Part shown: positions 7,110 to 14,116 of the stretch, one piece after another | Numbering within the stretch: the stretch's first letter is position 1 | How the letters are laid out: each line of letters opens with the position of its first letter | NCBI GenBank assembly: GCA_025769875.1 | Contig: JAGFNK010001155.1 | Span: forward strand, 1-14,116 | Source: Russula earlei | Lineage: Eukaryota > Basidiomycota > Agaricomycetes > Russulales > Russulaceae | Direction: 5' to 3' | Length of the DNA stretch: 14,116 bases | The notes under the pieces: model-generated | What the model saw: the letters and a program-made list of their open reading frames with translations, nothing else | Told to the model about the DNA's origin: nothing | The model's database searches: none | Position numbers and translations under genes: made by a program

Positions 7110-7171
7110 GTATGTGTCTTGACATCTGGACAGTCTCTCATCATCCCTGTATTGACCAGCCAACGCTCAAG
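7110..7171 (+). other. Candidate intron 1 (62 bp) across the LTR end and priming site; splicing creates the ORF1 AUG
   Basis: The donor GTATGT (7110-7115) is a strong fungal 5' splice site. TTGAC (7152-7156) fits a branch site, with its A 16 bases before the terminal AG (7170-7171). A length of 62 bp is typical of basidiomycete introns. The exon before ends CAGCA and the exon after begins TGTCCACTCC, so the junction makes ATG with A at -3, in frame with ORF1. The intron removes the last 15 LTR bases and the priming site. Splicing is not proven by sequence alone. Confidence 0.65.
7127..7136 (+). other. Primer-binding site, probably self-primed (TGGACAGTCT)
   Basis: Lies 2 bases after the LTR and begins TGG as primer-binding sites do. 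It is a perfect 10-nt complement of the predicted RNA 5' end (6829-6838). A tRNA primer cannot be excluded from the sequence, but the internal match makes self-priming the simpler reading. Confidence 0.7.
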
Positions 7172-8095
7172 TGTCCACTCCTAACTCCCCCACTTTGGTT
7201 AACACCTCCCTGCATCTCCCATCTCCTCTGCAACCTACCCCACGCACTGCCCTTCGCATCCTCACTGAAGATCTCGACGCGGTCGACACATCCTCGCCCC
7301 TCAGCATCTTATATTCCCCAACAGCCCCACCATCATCTCCCAGCATTCCTCAGCCCATTCCTGATCAATTTGTCCCTGTTGGCACTCCCCCTCCAGCGCA
7401 GAACGAGCAGCAGCAAGTGGACCATCCTCCCTTGCCTGAAGGCTTCCTCGACCGCCCTCCTTGCACAGCATTCCGGTTCCACCCCTCATCAGTACTTCGT
7501 CCTTCCCACCACCAATCGTTCCCGCGAGCAGTGGCGCCCCCTCCACGACTTAAATCACCAAGACTACCTGGGACGCATCCCTACTTCAGATCAGTTGAGT
7601 CATCGCGCCTTCACAGACACCTACACAACCGCCTTTCGTGCACGCATCGTCCACACTTTTGCTGTGGAACCATCCAACGCTGCCCTTGCCACCCAGTACA
7701 ACTTAACCCCTCTCAGCATCTGTTCCAACATCGGGATATACGCCCCGGACGCTGACTTCCCCCTCAGACGCATTGCATACATTTTTAACACTTCTTTGTT
7801 TAGGAAACTACTTACCTTACCTGCTATTTACCGCCCTGCTTATGAGGGCTCCTTTTGCTTGTCTATTGTACACGATTTCCTGGACGGACGCCTAGCTTTC
7901 GCGTACGGTTACTTACACTTTGAAGAGAACAGTAACTGTGTCTCCTTGCGTCACTACTCGACTTACACAGTCAACACCATACGTTTTAACCCGCAGTTAC
8001 TTCGATTTTGCTTCACGCCTCGTATTCCCCCTAACCCCCTCGAAATAATCGAGAGGTACCGTCTCGAAACCATAGATCTTGCGCACAGTTCTTAA
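7172..8095 (+). pseudogene. E2 ORF1: accessory protein of unknown function upstream of gag (one frameshift)
   Basis: With the A of 7109 joined by splicing, the frame opens MSTPNSPTLV. The first 100 residues are Pro/Ser/Thr-rich and look disordered (SPTAPPSSPSIP). The frame then moves by one base between about 7450 and 7490; total length (925 nt) is one base over a multiple of three, consistent with a single insertion. The C-terminal 200 residues form the conserved part: TNRSREQWRPL, CSNIGIYAPDADFP, FLDGRLAFAYGYLHF, FCFTPRIPPNPLEI. The same part is found in E1 at 1-446. No catalytic motif, signal peptide or membrane segment was recognised. The genomic codon at the start is GTG, unsuitable for a eukaryote, which is why the spliced start is preferred. 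It ends at TAA 8093-8095 inside a hairpin. Confidence 0.7.
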
Positions 8096-8105
8096 AAGTA
8101 AGAAC
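8088..8105 (+). other. Hairpin containing the ORF1 stop and the intron 2 donor
   Basis: GTTCTTA-AAAG-TAAGAAC: perfect 7-bp stem, 4-nt loop. The stop TAA (8093-8095) crosses from the arm into the loop. The donor GTAAGA begins at the last loop base (8098). It is conserved in E1 at 439-457. Confidence 0.75.
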
Positions 8106-8159
8106 CATCCTTGTAACGCTTCAATAAAGATCGAATAAATCTTTTCCTGTTGCTTTAAG
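8098..8159 (+). other. Candidate intron 2 (62 bp); splicing creates the ORF2 AUG
   Basis: Starts GTAAGA, has a pyrimidine-rich end (CTTTTCCTGTTGCTTT) and terminates AAG at 8159. Joining A8097 to TG8160-8161 creates ATG with A at -3, one base after the ORF1 stop (TAAAATG), in frame with ORF2. The branch site is less clear: TTGTAAC at 8111-8117 is conserved in E1 but lies 43 bases from the AG. Alternative: an untranslated spacer, with its AATAAA-like sequences as polyadenylation signals. Confidence 0.55.
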
Positions 8160-9661
8160 TGCCTCGAGAATACGCCTTAGAAGAAGACGAAGAAGAAGAC
8201 GCCATCACTAGACACGTCTTAAATCTAAATCACTATCGAACCTGGACCTCCACTGCATTTCCCGTTAACACTTTAACAAACCTACACGACGTACCAGGAA
8301 TAGAACCACCCCACGAAGACTTTCCTCATCTCATTGTCAAAGAGTTCCTTGAAGTCTTACCATTTGGACAACTCCTAAGCCACAATGAACATGCATTATA
8401 TCTTGAAACTCTTAGTCAACTCCTACCGCCAGCACGACAACAATTACTATATTGGCACCTTGCTCAAGTGAAGAACATCCAAGGACAACCAGTTGACTAT
8501 CAATCCCTACGCACCAGTGAACTAAACCTTTGGACCAGAGTCATTCAACCATGCCAGCATATCATTATCCACTCCTTGAGAACAGGATATTGCTTATTCT
8601 ACTTAGCTTGGACCTATATCAGCTACTATCGACTCACAGTCCAGTTCTACCACCTACGCCTCAACAGAATACAAAGGGAAAACCAATCTTATGTTCAACT
8701 TGCTGTAGTACCAGGAATACACAACACCTTTGATTGGGAAACTAACTCTTGGCTATACGACGCAGACTACAATCAACCTTGGGCAATTACCAGTCCAGAC
8801 GCCTCATATACTGGTCCCCCTGCGTATTATTCTGTCCCAGCAATCCTAGAAGCCTCAAGTCTCGCTCCTCAGCCCCTCACACCAATTCAAACCACTATCG
8901 CAACTAGCCAAGAACGTTGGTCTGCCAGTACAGAAGATACTGAGTCGAATCCGTGGACAGCAAGGTGTAACTGCAAAACAGAGTATTGCACATGCAATTT
9001 TCGACCAGACACACCTCCTACTCCTGACGGAATTACCTTGTGGACGCCAGGCAATTACCATCTCCCCATTCAATAAGTCCTGGCTCCTCGACACAGAAGA
9101 CGTGCAACGCCTCAGAGAGCCCCCTCTAGAGAAACAGTTCCCAACGCAAGAGGATTCCTTGTTGAAAGACCATTACCTCCTACTCCCCCTGACGCTTACC
9201 TACCCCTGTTTACCAGTCGTATTCCTACCCCTGTCATACCTTCTCAACCCTTTGCATAGCCATTTGTTGAATCACCTGATAGTATCGACATTAGAAATAC
9301 TGAACTTCACTCCTATCTACCAGAACAATCTTTCTTAGCCCTAAACCTACCTACGCATTCAAAAAGAGAACTACTTGAATTCAAGAACTATTGCACACAG
9401 GCTTGGCATCTTAGAACGACACACTTTGTAGTATATCAACATCCCACCAGAGAGATAAACGACTTTGCTATCTCACCAGCAGAATTCAAAGGATACTTGT
9501 GGAAAACCCGAGTAGTCTTGACCCAAAGCAGCATCACCGAAGAATACTCCCGAATCCACTTAAGAAAGCACCAAGGAAGACCCAACACTATTCGACTGAA
9601 ACCAGCCTACACCATTGCATATCCTTGGAACAACGGCCATTGGACTATAACCGTTGTCTAG
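8160..9661 (+). pseudogene. E2 ORF2: second accessory protein of unknown function (two nonsense codons)
   Basis: One frame runs from the spliced start MPREYALEEDEEED to TAG 9659-9661, 500 codons, interrupted by TAA 9074-9076 and TAG 9257-9259. That the ORF continues past both is supported by E1, which aligns on either side of the first stop (PDTPPTPDGITLW...) and through the C-terminal part (FKGYLWKTRVV, SSITEEY, NNGHWTI). Regions: an acidic N terminus; a conserved middle (VLPFGQLL, QQLLYWHLAQV, LWTRVIQP); an aromatic, possibly helical stretch (YLAWTYISYYRLTVQFYHLR); a Cys cluster CNCKTEYCTC near residue 280; a Pro-rich part; and a C-terminal conserved block. No known enzyme motif was recognised. 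Genomic DNA has GTG at the start. The stop lies 4 bases before the gag ATG, as in a coupled or polycistronic layout. Confidence 0.7.
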
Positions 9662-9665
9662 ATCT

Positions 9666-11172
9666 ATGAGCACTAGGAGAGACATCACTGATGAAGAAGA
9701 AAATCTAATCCCACTCCTATTTGAAAACCTCAGCTACGACACCCAAGATCACCGTTACCGAGGAAGATTTGCAGGCACACCTATTATCAACCACGGAAAT
9801 CTTTCTGACCCTTGGTTATACGAAGACGATAACGACGAAGTTACCACTGAACAACTTAAAGCGGCAGCCCCAGGAGCAGAGAACGTTCAAGACTTCAACC
9901 CCTATAACTACACAGGCCTCTTCCTAGACAAACCAGTCAAGTGGAGCCGTTCTAGAAAACATTGGGTTTACTATAACAATCGAGAAGTTGATTTTACAGC
10001 CAGAACACCTCAAGAAGTTACCGCTATCCTAGGAACTGCTCAGAGCACTCGAAGCCTCACTCCAGGACCTTCCACTCGGCGTAATACCCAACAACCTACT
10101 CCTCATACAACTAGCAACGTACCACAAGCAGTCCCTCGAACGCTCACTCCAACTAGAATCCAATTACAAGGTTCAGCCCCACCTATTGTTACAGCTGCAA
10201 CAACTCAGAACCCCACCATGTCAAGCAATCCACGCCTTGTTGGAACTGCGCCAGAACCCTTCGACGGAAAGGCTGATAATGCAGAAGCCTTTTGGGCAGC
10301 TTTGGCCAATTATTATTACATCAATGGCGACTCCTTTACAGATGAAAGCAAGAAGGTCGCCGCTGCACTAACCCACTTTAAAGTAGGAACGCCTGCCGGA
10401 GCGTGGGCTAGGGAACAAACCACTAAGGCTATGGCTCATACAGTAGCAGACTATGGATCATGGGACGACTTCAAGAAAGCCTTTGCCGATCACTTTCATC
10501 CCTGCAGAAGCAGAATTGGCCTCCGCTAATACCATGCACACCTATTATCAAGGAAAGCTACCATTTAATGAATGGTATCAGAAATGGTCGCACCACGCAT
10601 CACGAGCTACCACCGACGAAAGAACAAAGATGTACGCATTTAGGAAGAACATTAACCTGGCCTTACATCAGAAAATATTGGGAATTACACTGACACCAAC
10701 TACCCTTGCAGCCCTCGTCAAAGCAGCGAGAGAATTTGACAACCTTTTCCACCTATACAACTCCTCTGCATTTCGAGGAGGACACTCTGTGCGTGCCTGA
10801 GGATTAAACACTCAAGGATCAGACAATCCACTGGAAATTAACTTGTACCAAGGAGAACCTAATGAATGACCTCGGGAATCCAGAAGTGAAAGGAAACCCC
10901 TCACAGATGCAGAAAAAGAATTTCGATGCAAGAACAACCTCTGTTATTATTGCGGAAAGAAGAACCATATGGCAAATCAATGTAGAGCAAAGAAAGCAGC
11001 CCAAGGACGCCAATGACAAGGATCTTGCCCCCAAACAGTCAGAGCTACAACCATCCAAGATGAAAACATAGAACCTACGCAAGAAGAACCCGTTCCTGTT
11101 GCATCACTGACAACTTGGAGAGAAACACTTGCGGACTCAATCCTCCGCCCAAGATCTGCTCCTATGGATTTT
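9666..11172 (+). pseudogene. gag: E2 gag: capsid and CCHC nucleocapsid (one frameshift, three TGA)
   Basis: Structural protein that packages element RNA. ATG 9666 opens MSTRRDITDEE, 4 bases after the ORF2 stop. An N-terminal domain (IPLLFENLSYD, VKWSRSRKHWVYY) is followed by a Ser/Thr/Pro-rich linker, then the retrotransposon gag core (APEPFDGKADNAEAFWAAL, WDDFKKAFADHF). A single extra base in a T run near 10494, absent from E1, shifts the frame; the core continues as FIPAEAELAS, NEWYQKWSHHASRA. The zinc knuckle C-x2-C-x4-H-x4-C is at 10942-10983 (CYYCGKKNHMANQC). TGA codons at 10798, 10867 and 11014 break the second frame. TAA at 11173-11175 may be the true gag end or another lesion, since the same frame continues into protease. 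Length near 502 codons. Confidence 0.92.
10942..10983 (+). other. CCHC zinc knuckle of Gag
   Basis: CYYCGKKNHMANQC fits C-x2-C-x4-H-x4-C, the nucleocapsid RNA-binding motif of retroelements. It lies between two TGA codons in the same frame. Confidence 0.93.
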
Positions 11173-11175
11173 TAA

Positions 11176-11883
11176 TTGGACCCCCTTCTGCACCGAGAAG
11201 GGACGCGGTTCCAAATCAGTACGATACAGAGAGAAATCAATTACCCCAAAGTTTTTACCAAGAATATTCGCTCCCCTTCCATTGCCTTGAAAGTTACTTT
11301 AGTGGGGAAGACAAGTGGCAAAGAAATCGGTGCAAGAGCCCTGCTCGACAGTGGAGGCAGAAGGAATGATAATCCATGAACGATTCGCACAAAGACACCA
11401 CCTGCACCTCCGAACTATGACCAAACCACTTGCCAGCACAGAATGTAGATGGAACACAAAATGCCAATGGACTAATACGCTTTAGCACTATCCAGAGACT
11501 TCGCATTCAAGCGCATACAGGCGCTACTCATGACGAACAAGCAGAATTCCTTGTCACTAACATTGGAGATCATGACATCATCTTAGGAACAGACTGGCTA
11601 CGACACCACAACCCAGATATTGATTGGGCAAACGACACAATCACACTGAGGAATTGCCCCCGAACCTGCCTTACCACACACCAAGTATAACCATTGCATC
11701 TGCATCTGGAACGTGGAATTACCAAATACAAGCGCTTACTTTCCCTGAAGAAGAAGAACCTGAGTTTGCAAATGTTGCTGCACTAATCTTCCCAGATACT
11801 GAAGGACCAGTGAACCCATGTGTGGATGAACAAATCTACAATGCATTCAGACCAGTGACAATCAGCATAAGAGCCAAATCAAC
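11176..11883 (+). pseudogene. pro: E2 protease (retropepsin) and linker to RT, broken
   Basis: Aspartic protease that cleaves the Gag-Pol polyprotein. The active-site Asp is in ALLDSG (Asp codon 11347-11349). Directly after it one extra G in GGAGGCAG shifts the frame; the neighbouring frame reads on as AEGMIIHERF, so the family motif DSGA is recoverable in principle. A second shift near 11420-11430 leads to PAQNVDGTQNANG. The C-terminal flap-distal motif ILGTDWLRHHNPDIDW (11580-11627) is typical of Ty3/gypsy proteases. A third shift in a C run near 11658 leads into an acidic, unconserved linker (FPEEEEPEF) toward RT. No functional product is expected. Confidence 0.9.
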
Positions 11884-12900
11884 CACAGCTACAAACTAGC
11901 CCATGCAGAAACGCCCCCCAAGACATTAGACGAACTTATCCCTGCCCAGTTCTTGAAATGGCGAAAGGTTTTGATGAACAAGCCTCTCAATGCCTCCCTG
12001 CTCACCAACCATGGGACCATGCAATCAATCTGAAACCAGGAGTCGCCCGATGCGATTCTGGCATCTACCGACTTACTCCCAAGGAACTACAAGCCCTAAA
12101 GGAATACTTAGACGAACATTTGAAAAGAGGCACAATCCGACCATCAAAAGCAGCTATTGCCAGCCCATTCTTCTTTGTAGAAAAGAAAGGAGGAAATCTA
12201 CGACCAGTACAAGACTACAGAGCCCTGAATACAGCAACTGTCAAAGACGCGTATCCACTACCCTTGATTCCTGAATTAATTGACAAACTCCAAGGAGCCC
12301 AATACTTTACCAAGTTTGACGTACGATGGGGATACAACAATATCCGCCTAAGAGAGGGCGATGAACACCTTCGCAGCATTCAAGACACCATTAGGACTCT
12401 TCGAACCATTGATAATGACATTTGGTCTCTGCAACGCCCCAGCCACCTTCCAACGCTTTATGAACACCATCCTAGCGAAATACATTGCCACTGAACGAGT
12501 GGTTGTTTATCTAGATGATATACTAATCATGGCGCAAACCTTGAATGAACTAGACGACTGGACACATAAGGTCCTAAAAACACTCCAAGACCACGACTTA
12601 TACTTGAAACCAGAGAAATGTGCTTTCTGACAAACCTCTATTAGTTACCTAGGCATCAATATCTCCCAAGGACGAATATCCATGGACCACGACAAGTTAA
12701 TAGGCATTACAAAATGGCCTACTCCGACCAATGTGACGGAAGTACAAGCATTTCTAGGATTCTGCAACTTCTATCGACAATTTATCCACCAATACTCTCG
12801 AATAGCATGGCCCTTGTTTAACTTAACAAAGAAAGAGAACCCCTTCAAGTGGGAAGACGATGAAGAACAAGCATTTCAGAAACTAATCCAAGCATTCACA
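11884..12900 (+). pseudogene. pol: E2 reverse transcriptase, broken
   Basis: RNA/DNA-dependent DNA polymerase that copies element RNA in virus-like particles. The start region (LDELIPAQFLKW) is in one frame; a shift near 11968 leads to FDEQASQCLPAHQPWDHAI. Palm motifs in order: FFVEKKGGNLRPVQDYRALN; YFTKFDVRWGYNNIRL with the first catalytic Asp at 12318-12320; then a shift near 12355; LGLFEPLIMTFGLCNAPATFQ; and VVVYLDDILI with the catalytic pair at 12514-12519. TGA 12628-12630 interrupts before SISYLGINIS. The thumb/connection reads FLGFCNFYRQFIHQYS. These motifs are those of fungal Ty3/gypsy elements. Confidence 0.95.
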
Positions 12901-13440
12901 ACGGCCCCAATCCTCATGTTACCTGACCATACGAAACCCTTTCGACTCATCTGCGATGCAAGTGACTTTGCAGTTGGTGCAATCTTGGAACAACCCGATG
13001 AATTTAATAGATATCACCCAGTAGCCTATTTCTCGAAATCCTTGGACCCCGCACAACGAAATTACATGATCTACGATAAAGAACTCCTTGCTATCGTCTT
13101 ATCCCTCTGGCACTTCCGACACTACCTTGAAGGTGCTACACACCCCATTGATCTATGGACAGACCACAATAACTTGACATACTTCATGACAAAACAGAAA
13201 CTCATGAGATGACAAGCCCGACGGGCACTCCTCCTCAGCAATTTCGACTTCACCATCACCCACCACCCAGGAACTATGAACAAAGCAGACAGTCTGTCCA
13301 GGCGGCCAGACTTTAAAGAGGGGATACAAAACGAAAACGATGGAAAGGTGCTCCTAGATGACAAATTTTTAAAATTAGAGCAACACGCACCTCTGCTACA
13401 GAACCAATCGGCGACCAAGAACTTCGACAACAACTACGAT
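12901..13440 (+). pseudogene. pol: E2 RNase H domain and connection, one TGA
   Basis: Degrades the RNA strand of the RNA/DNA hybrid. Catalytic residues visible: Asp in ICDASDFAVGAIL (12955-12957), Glu in YDKELLAIV (13081-13083), Asp in WTDHNNLTYF (13162-13164). TGA at 13210-13212 stands where the family has Arg in the RRQAR motif (here LMR-stop-QARR). The region continues FDFTITHHPGTMNKADSLSR, the usual end of this domain, then a variable tether with low conservation. Same frame as the second half of RT. Confidence 0.94.
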
Positions 13441-13442
13441 CT

Positions 13443-14116
13443 AGCAAAGACTACGACCCAGAAGTATCTAACGCGTTAGCAATCATTATAAAGAATGGAC
13501 CAAGGCGACTATCCAAAGGCTTACAGGACTGGAACCTCGAAGATGGACTAATATTATTCAAAGGAAAAGTCTATATCCCAAACAACGACACCCTAAAAAA
13601 GAAAATTCTGAAACTACACCACAACTCCCTTGCCACTGGGGCATCCTGGCCAGTGGAAAACTTACGAACTAATCAGCCGAAACTATTGGTGGCCAGGAAT
13701 GCTAACCTATGTCAAAAGTTATGTAGATGGTTGCACAGTTTGCCAGAGTACAAGAACCGTCCAAAGACAGAAACAACCCCTTGTACCAATTACACCAGCT
13801 GGAGAAGCATCACTAGGGACTTTATCACGGACCTACCGATTTCACAAGGCTTCGACAGCCTCCTAGTCGTGGTAGATTGATTCAGTAAAGCAATAATCAT
13901 TACCCCTTGCCACAAGACAATCACAGCAGATGAAACAGCGACATTAATCATGAACAATGTCTGGAGAAGAGGAGGCCTCCCGACACAAATAATATCAGAC
14001 AGAGGCCCTCAATTTGCAGCAAAAGGTACTCAAGAACTATGGAAGAAGTTAAATGTCAAAGTATCATTAAGCACAGCATATCACCCACAGACAGATGGAG
14101 AAACAGAACGAGTTAC
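13443..14116 (+). pseudogene. pol: E2 integrase (zinc-binding and DDE core), broken, cut by window end
   Basis: Inserts element DNA into the genome. A tether (LQDWNLEDGLILFKGKVYIP) leads to the HHCC zinc domain: His in LKLHHN (13617), His in LGHPGQW, Cys pair CTVC (13732-13734, 13741-13743); frames shift near 13630 and 13803. Catalytic core: Asp in DFITDLP (13818-13820), Asp in ISDRGPQF (13998-14000), Glu in TERV (14106-14108). The second Asp and Glu are separated by 35 residues, as in D,D35E integrases. TGA 13878-13880 replaces Arg of the usual VDRFSK motif. The window stops 8 bases after the Glu codon, so C-terminal GPY/F or chromodomain parts are unseen. Confidence 0.95.

Larger units (their letters stand above)
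6296..7124 (+). repeat. 5' LTR of E2 (U3 6296-6828, R/U5 6829-7124)
   Basis: Starts TGTTACGAACCA and ends TCTTGACA, giving the usual TG...CA termini. Borders are fixed by comparison with the solo LTR at 1845-2672, whose edges are marked by a target duplication. U3 contains three TGACATCA/TGATGTCA sites and a TATA box. The transcript is predicted to start near 6829. R/U5 is pyrimidine-rich with a 47-bp tandem repeat and contains no ATG between 6829 and 7109. A splice-donor-like GTATGT lies at 7110, 15 bases before the LTR end. Confidence 0.95.
6296..14116 (+). mobile_element. E2: Ty3/gypsy LTR retrotransposon with two extra ORFs before gag (3' end outside window)
   Basis: Order: 5' LTR, ORF1, ORF2, gag with CCHC knuckle, protease, reverse transcriptase, RNase H, integrase. 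Integrase last defines the Ty3/gypsy order. About 2.5 kb between LTR and gag encodes two proteins also found in E1, so this is a trait of the family. The priming site is complementary to the predicted RNA 5' end, as in the Tf1/sushi group. The copy is defective, with about ten frameshifts and nine in-frame stops. The window ends within integrase, so a chromodomain, the polypurine tract and the 3' LTR cannot be judged. Confidence 0.96.

Noticed and set aside
8123..8138. AATAAA-like sequences as a polyadenylation site for ORF1
   Set aside because: They lie within candidate intron 2 and are absent from the E1 counterpart; a terminator there would prevent full-length RNA.
8159..8161. GTG (and similarly GTG at 7171, TTG at 9654) as start codons
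   Set aside because: Alternative starts are a bacterial habit; this is a fungal element. Split ATG codons at 7109/7172 and 8097/8160 and the true ATG at 9666 explain the frames better.
11173..11175. Programmed stop readthrough or frameshift between Gag and Pol
   Set aside because: Possible in principle, but with about ten other lesions in this copy a single TAA cannot be told apart from decay.
13878..13880. UGA read as an amino acid (changed genetic code or mitochondrial DNA)
   Set aside because: TGA replaces Arg, not Trp, in aligned positions, and many frameshifts plus TAA and TAG stops accompany it. Decay of a silenced copy is enough.

Overview
The window looks like repeat-rich DNA from a filamentous fungus, most likely an agaricomycete (Basidiomycota). 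The grounds are a Ty3/gypsy pol with motifs typical of fungal elements and candidate introns of about 60 bp. The genus cannot be named. No intact host gene, tRNA, rRNA or CRISPR array was found. Nearly everything is LTR-retrotransposon DNA in various stages of decay.

Layout. Bases 1-4546 are an old element (E1) on the + strand: the tail of ORF1, ORF2, then gag, all broken by frameshifts and stops. E1 is interrupted by an 828-bp solo LTR in the opposite orientation (1845-2672) with a 5-bp AATAC target-site duplication. It is cut off inside gag by a second opposite-strand LTR that starts at 4547 and has an unclear far edge. Bases 5146-6295 hold no recognisable gene, only a pair of hairpin repeats and GC-rich simple sequence. 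From 6296 to the window end lies a better preserved relative (E2), also on the + strand: 829-bp 5' LTR (6296-7124), ORF1, ORF2, gag with a CCHC knuckle, protease, reverse transcriptase, RNase H and integrase. The window ends just after the integrase catalytic Glu, so the 3' LTR is outside.

Most interesting proposal. E2 carries two extra ORFs between the 5' LTR and gag, and neither begins with ATG in genomic DNA. In both cases a 62-bp GT...AG intron candidate lies directly upstream. The upstream exon ends in A and the downstream exon starts with TG, so splicing would build the AUG. Candidate intron 1 starts inside the LTR, at a donor position kept in all three LTRs here, and spans the primer-binding site. 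That site (TGGACAGTCT, 7127-7136) is a perfect 10-nt complement of the predicted RNA 5' end (AGACTGTCCA, 6829-6838), as in Tf1/sushi self-priming. Unspliced RNA could therefore prime reverse transcription but lacks the ORF1 start, while spliced RNA gains the start and loses the priming site. Candidate intron 2 lies between ORF1 and ORF2, has a counterpart in E1, and its donor sits in a conserved hairpin with the ORF1 stop codon. Splicing is inferred from sequence only.

Decay. E2 has about ten frameshifts and several stops, so this copy is dead by itself. Many stops are TGA where the sister copy or the family consensus has Arg, which fits CGA to TGA change at CpG sites.
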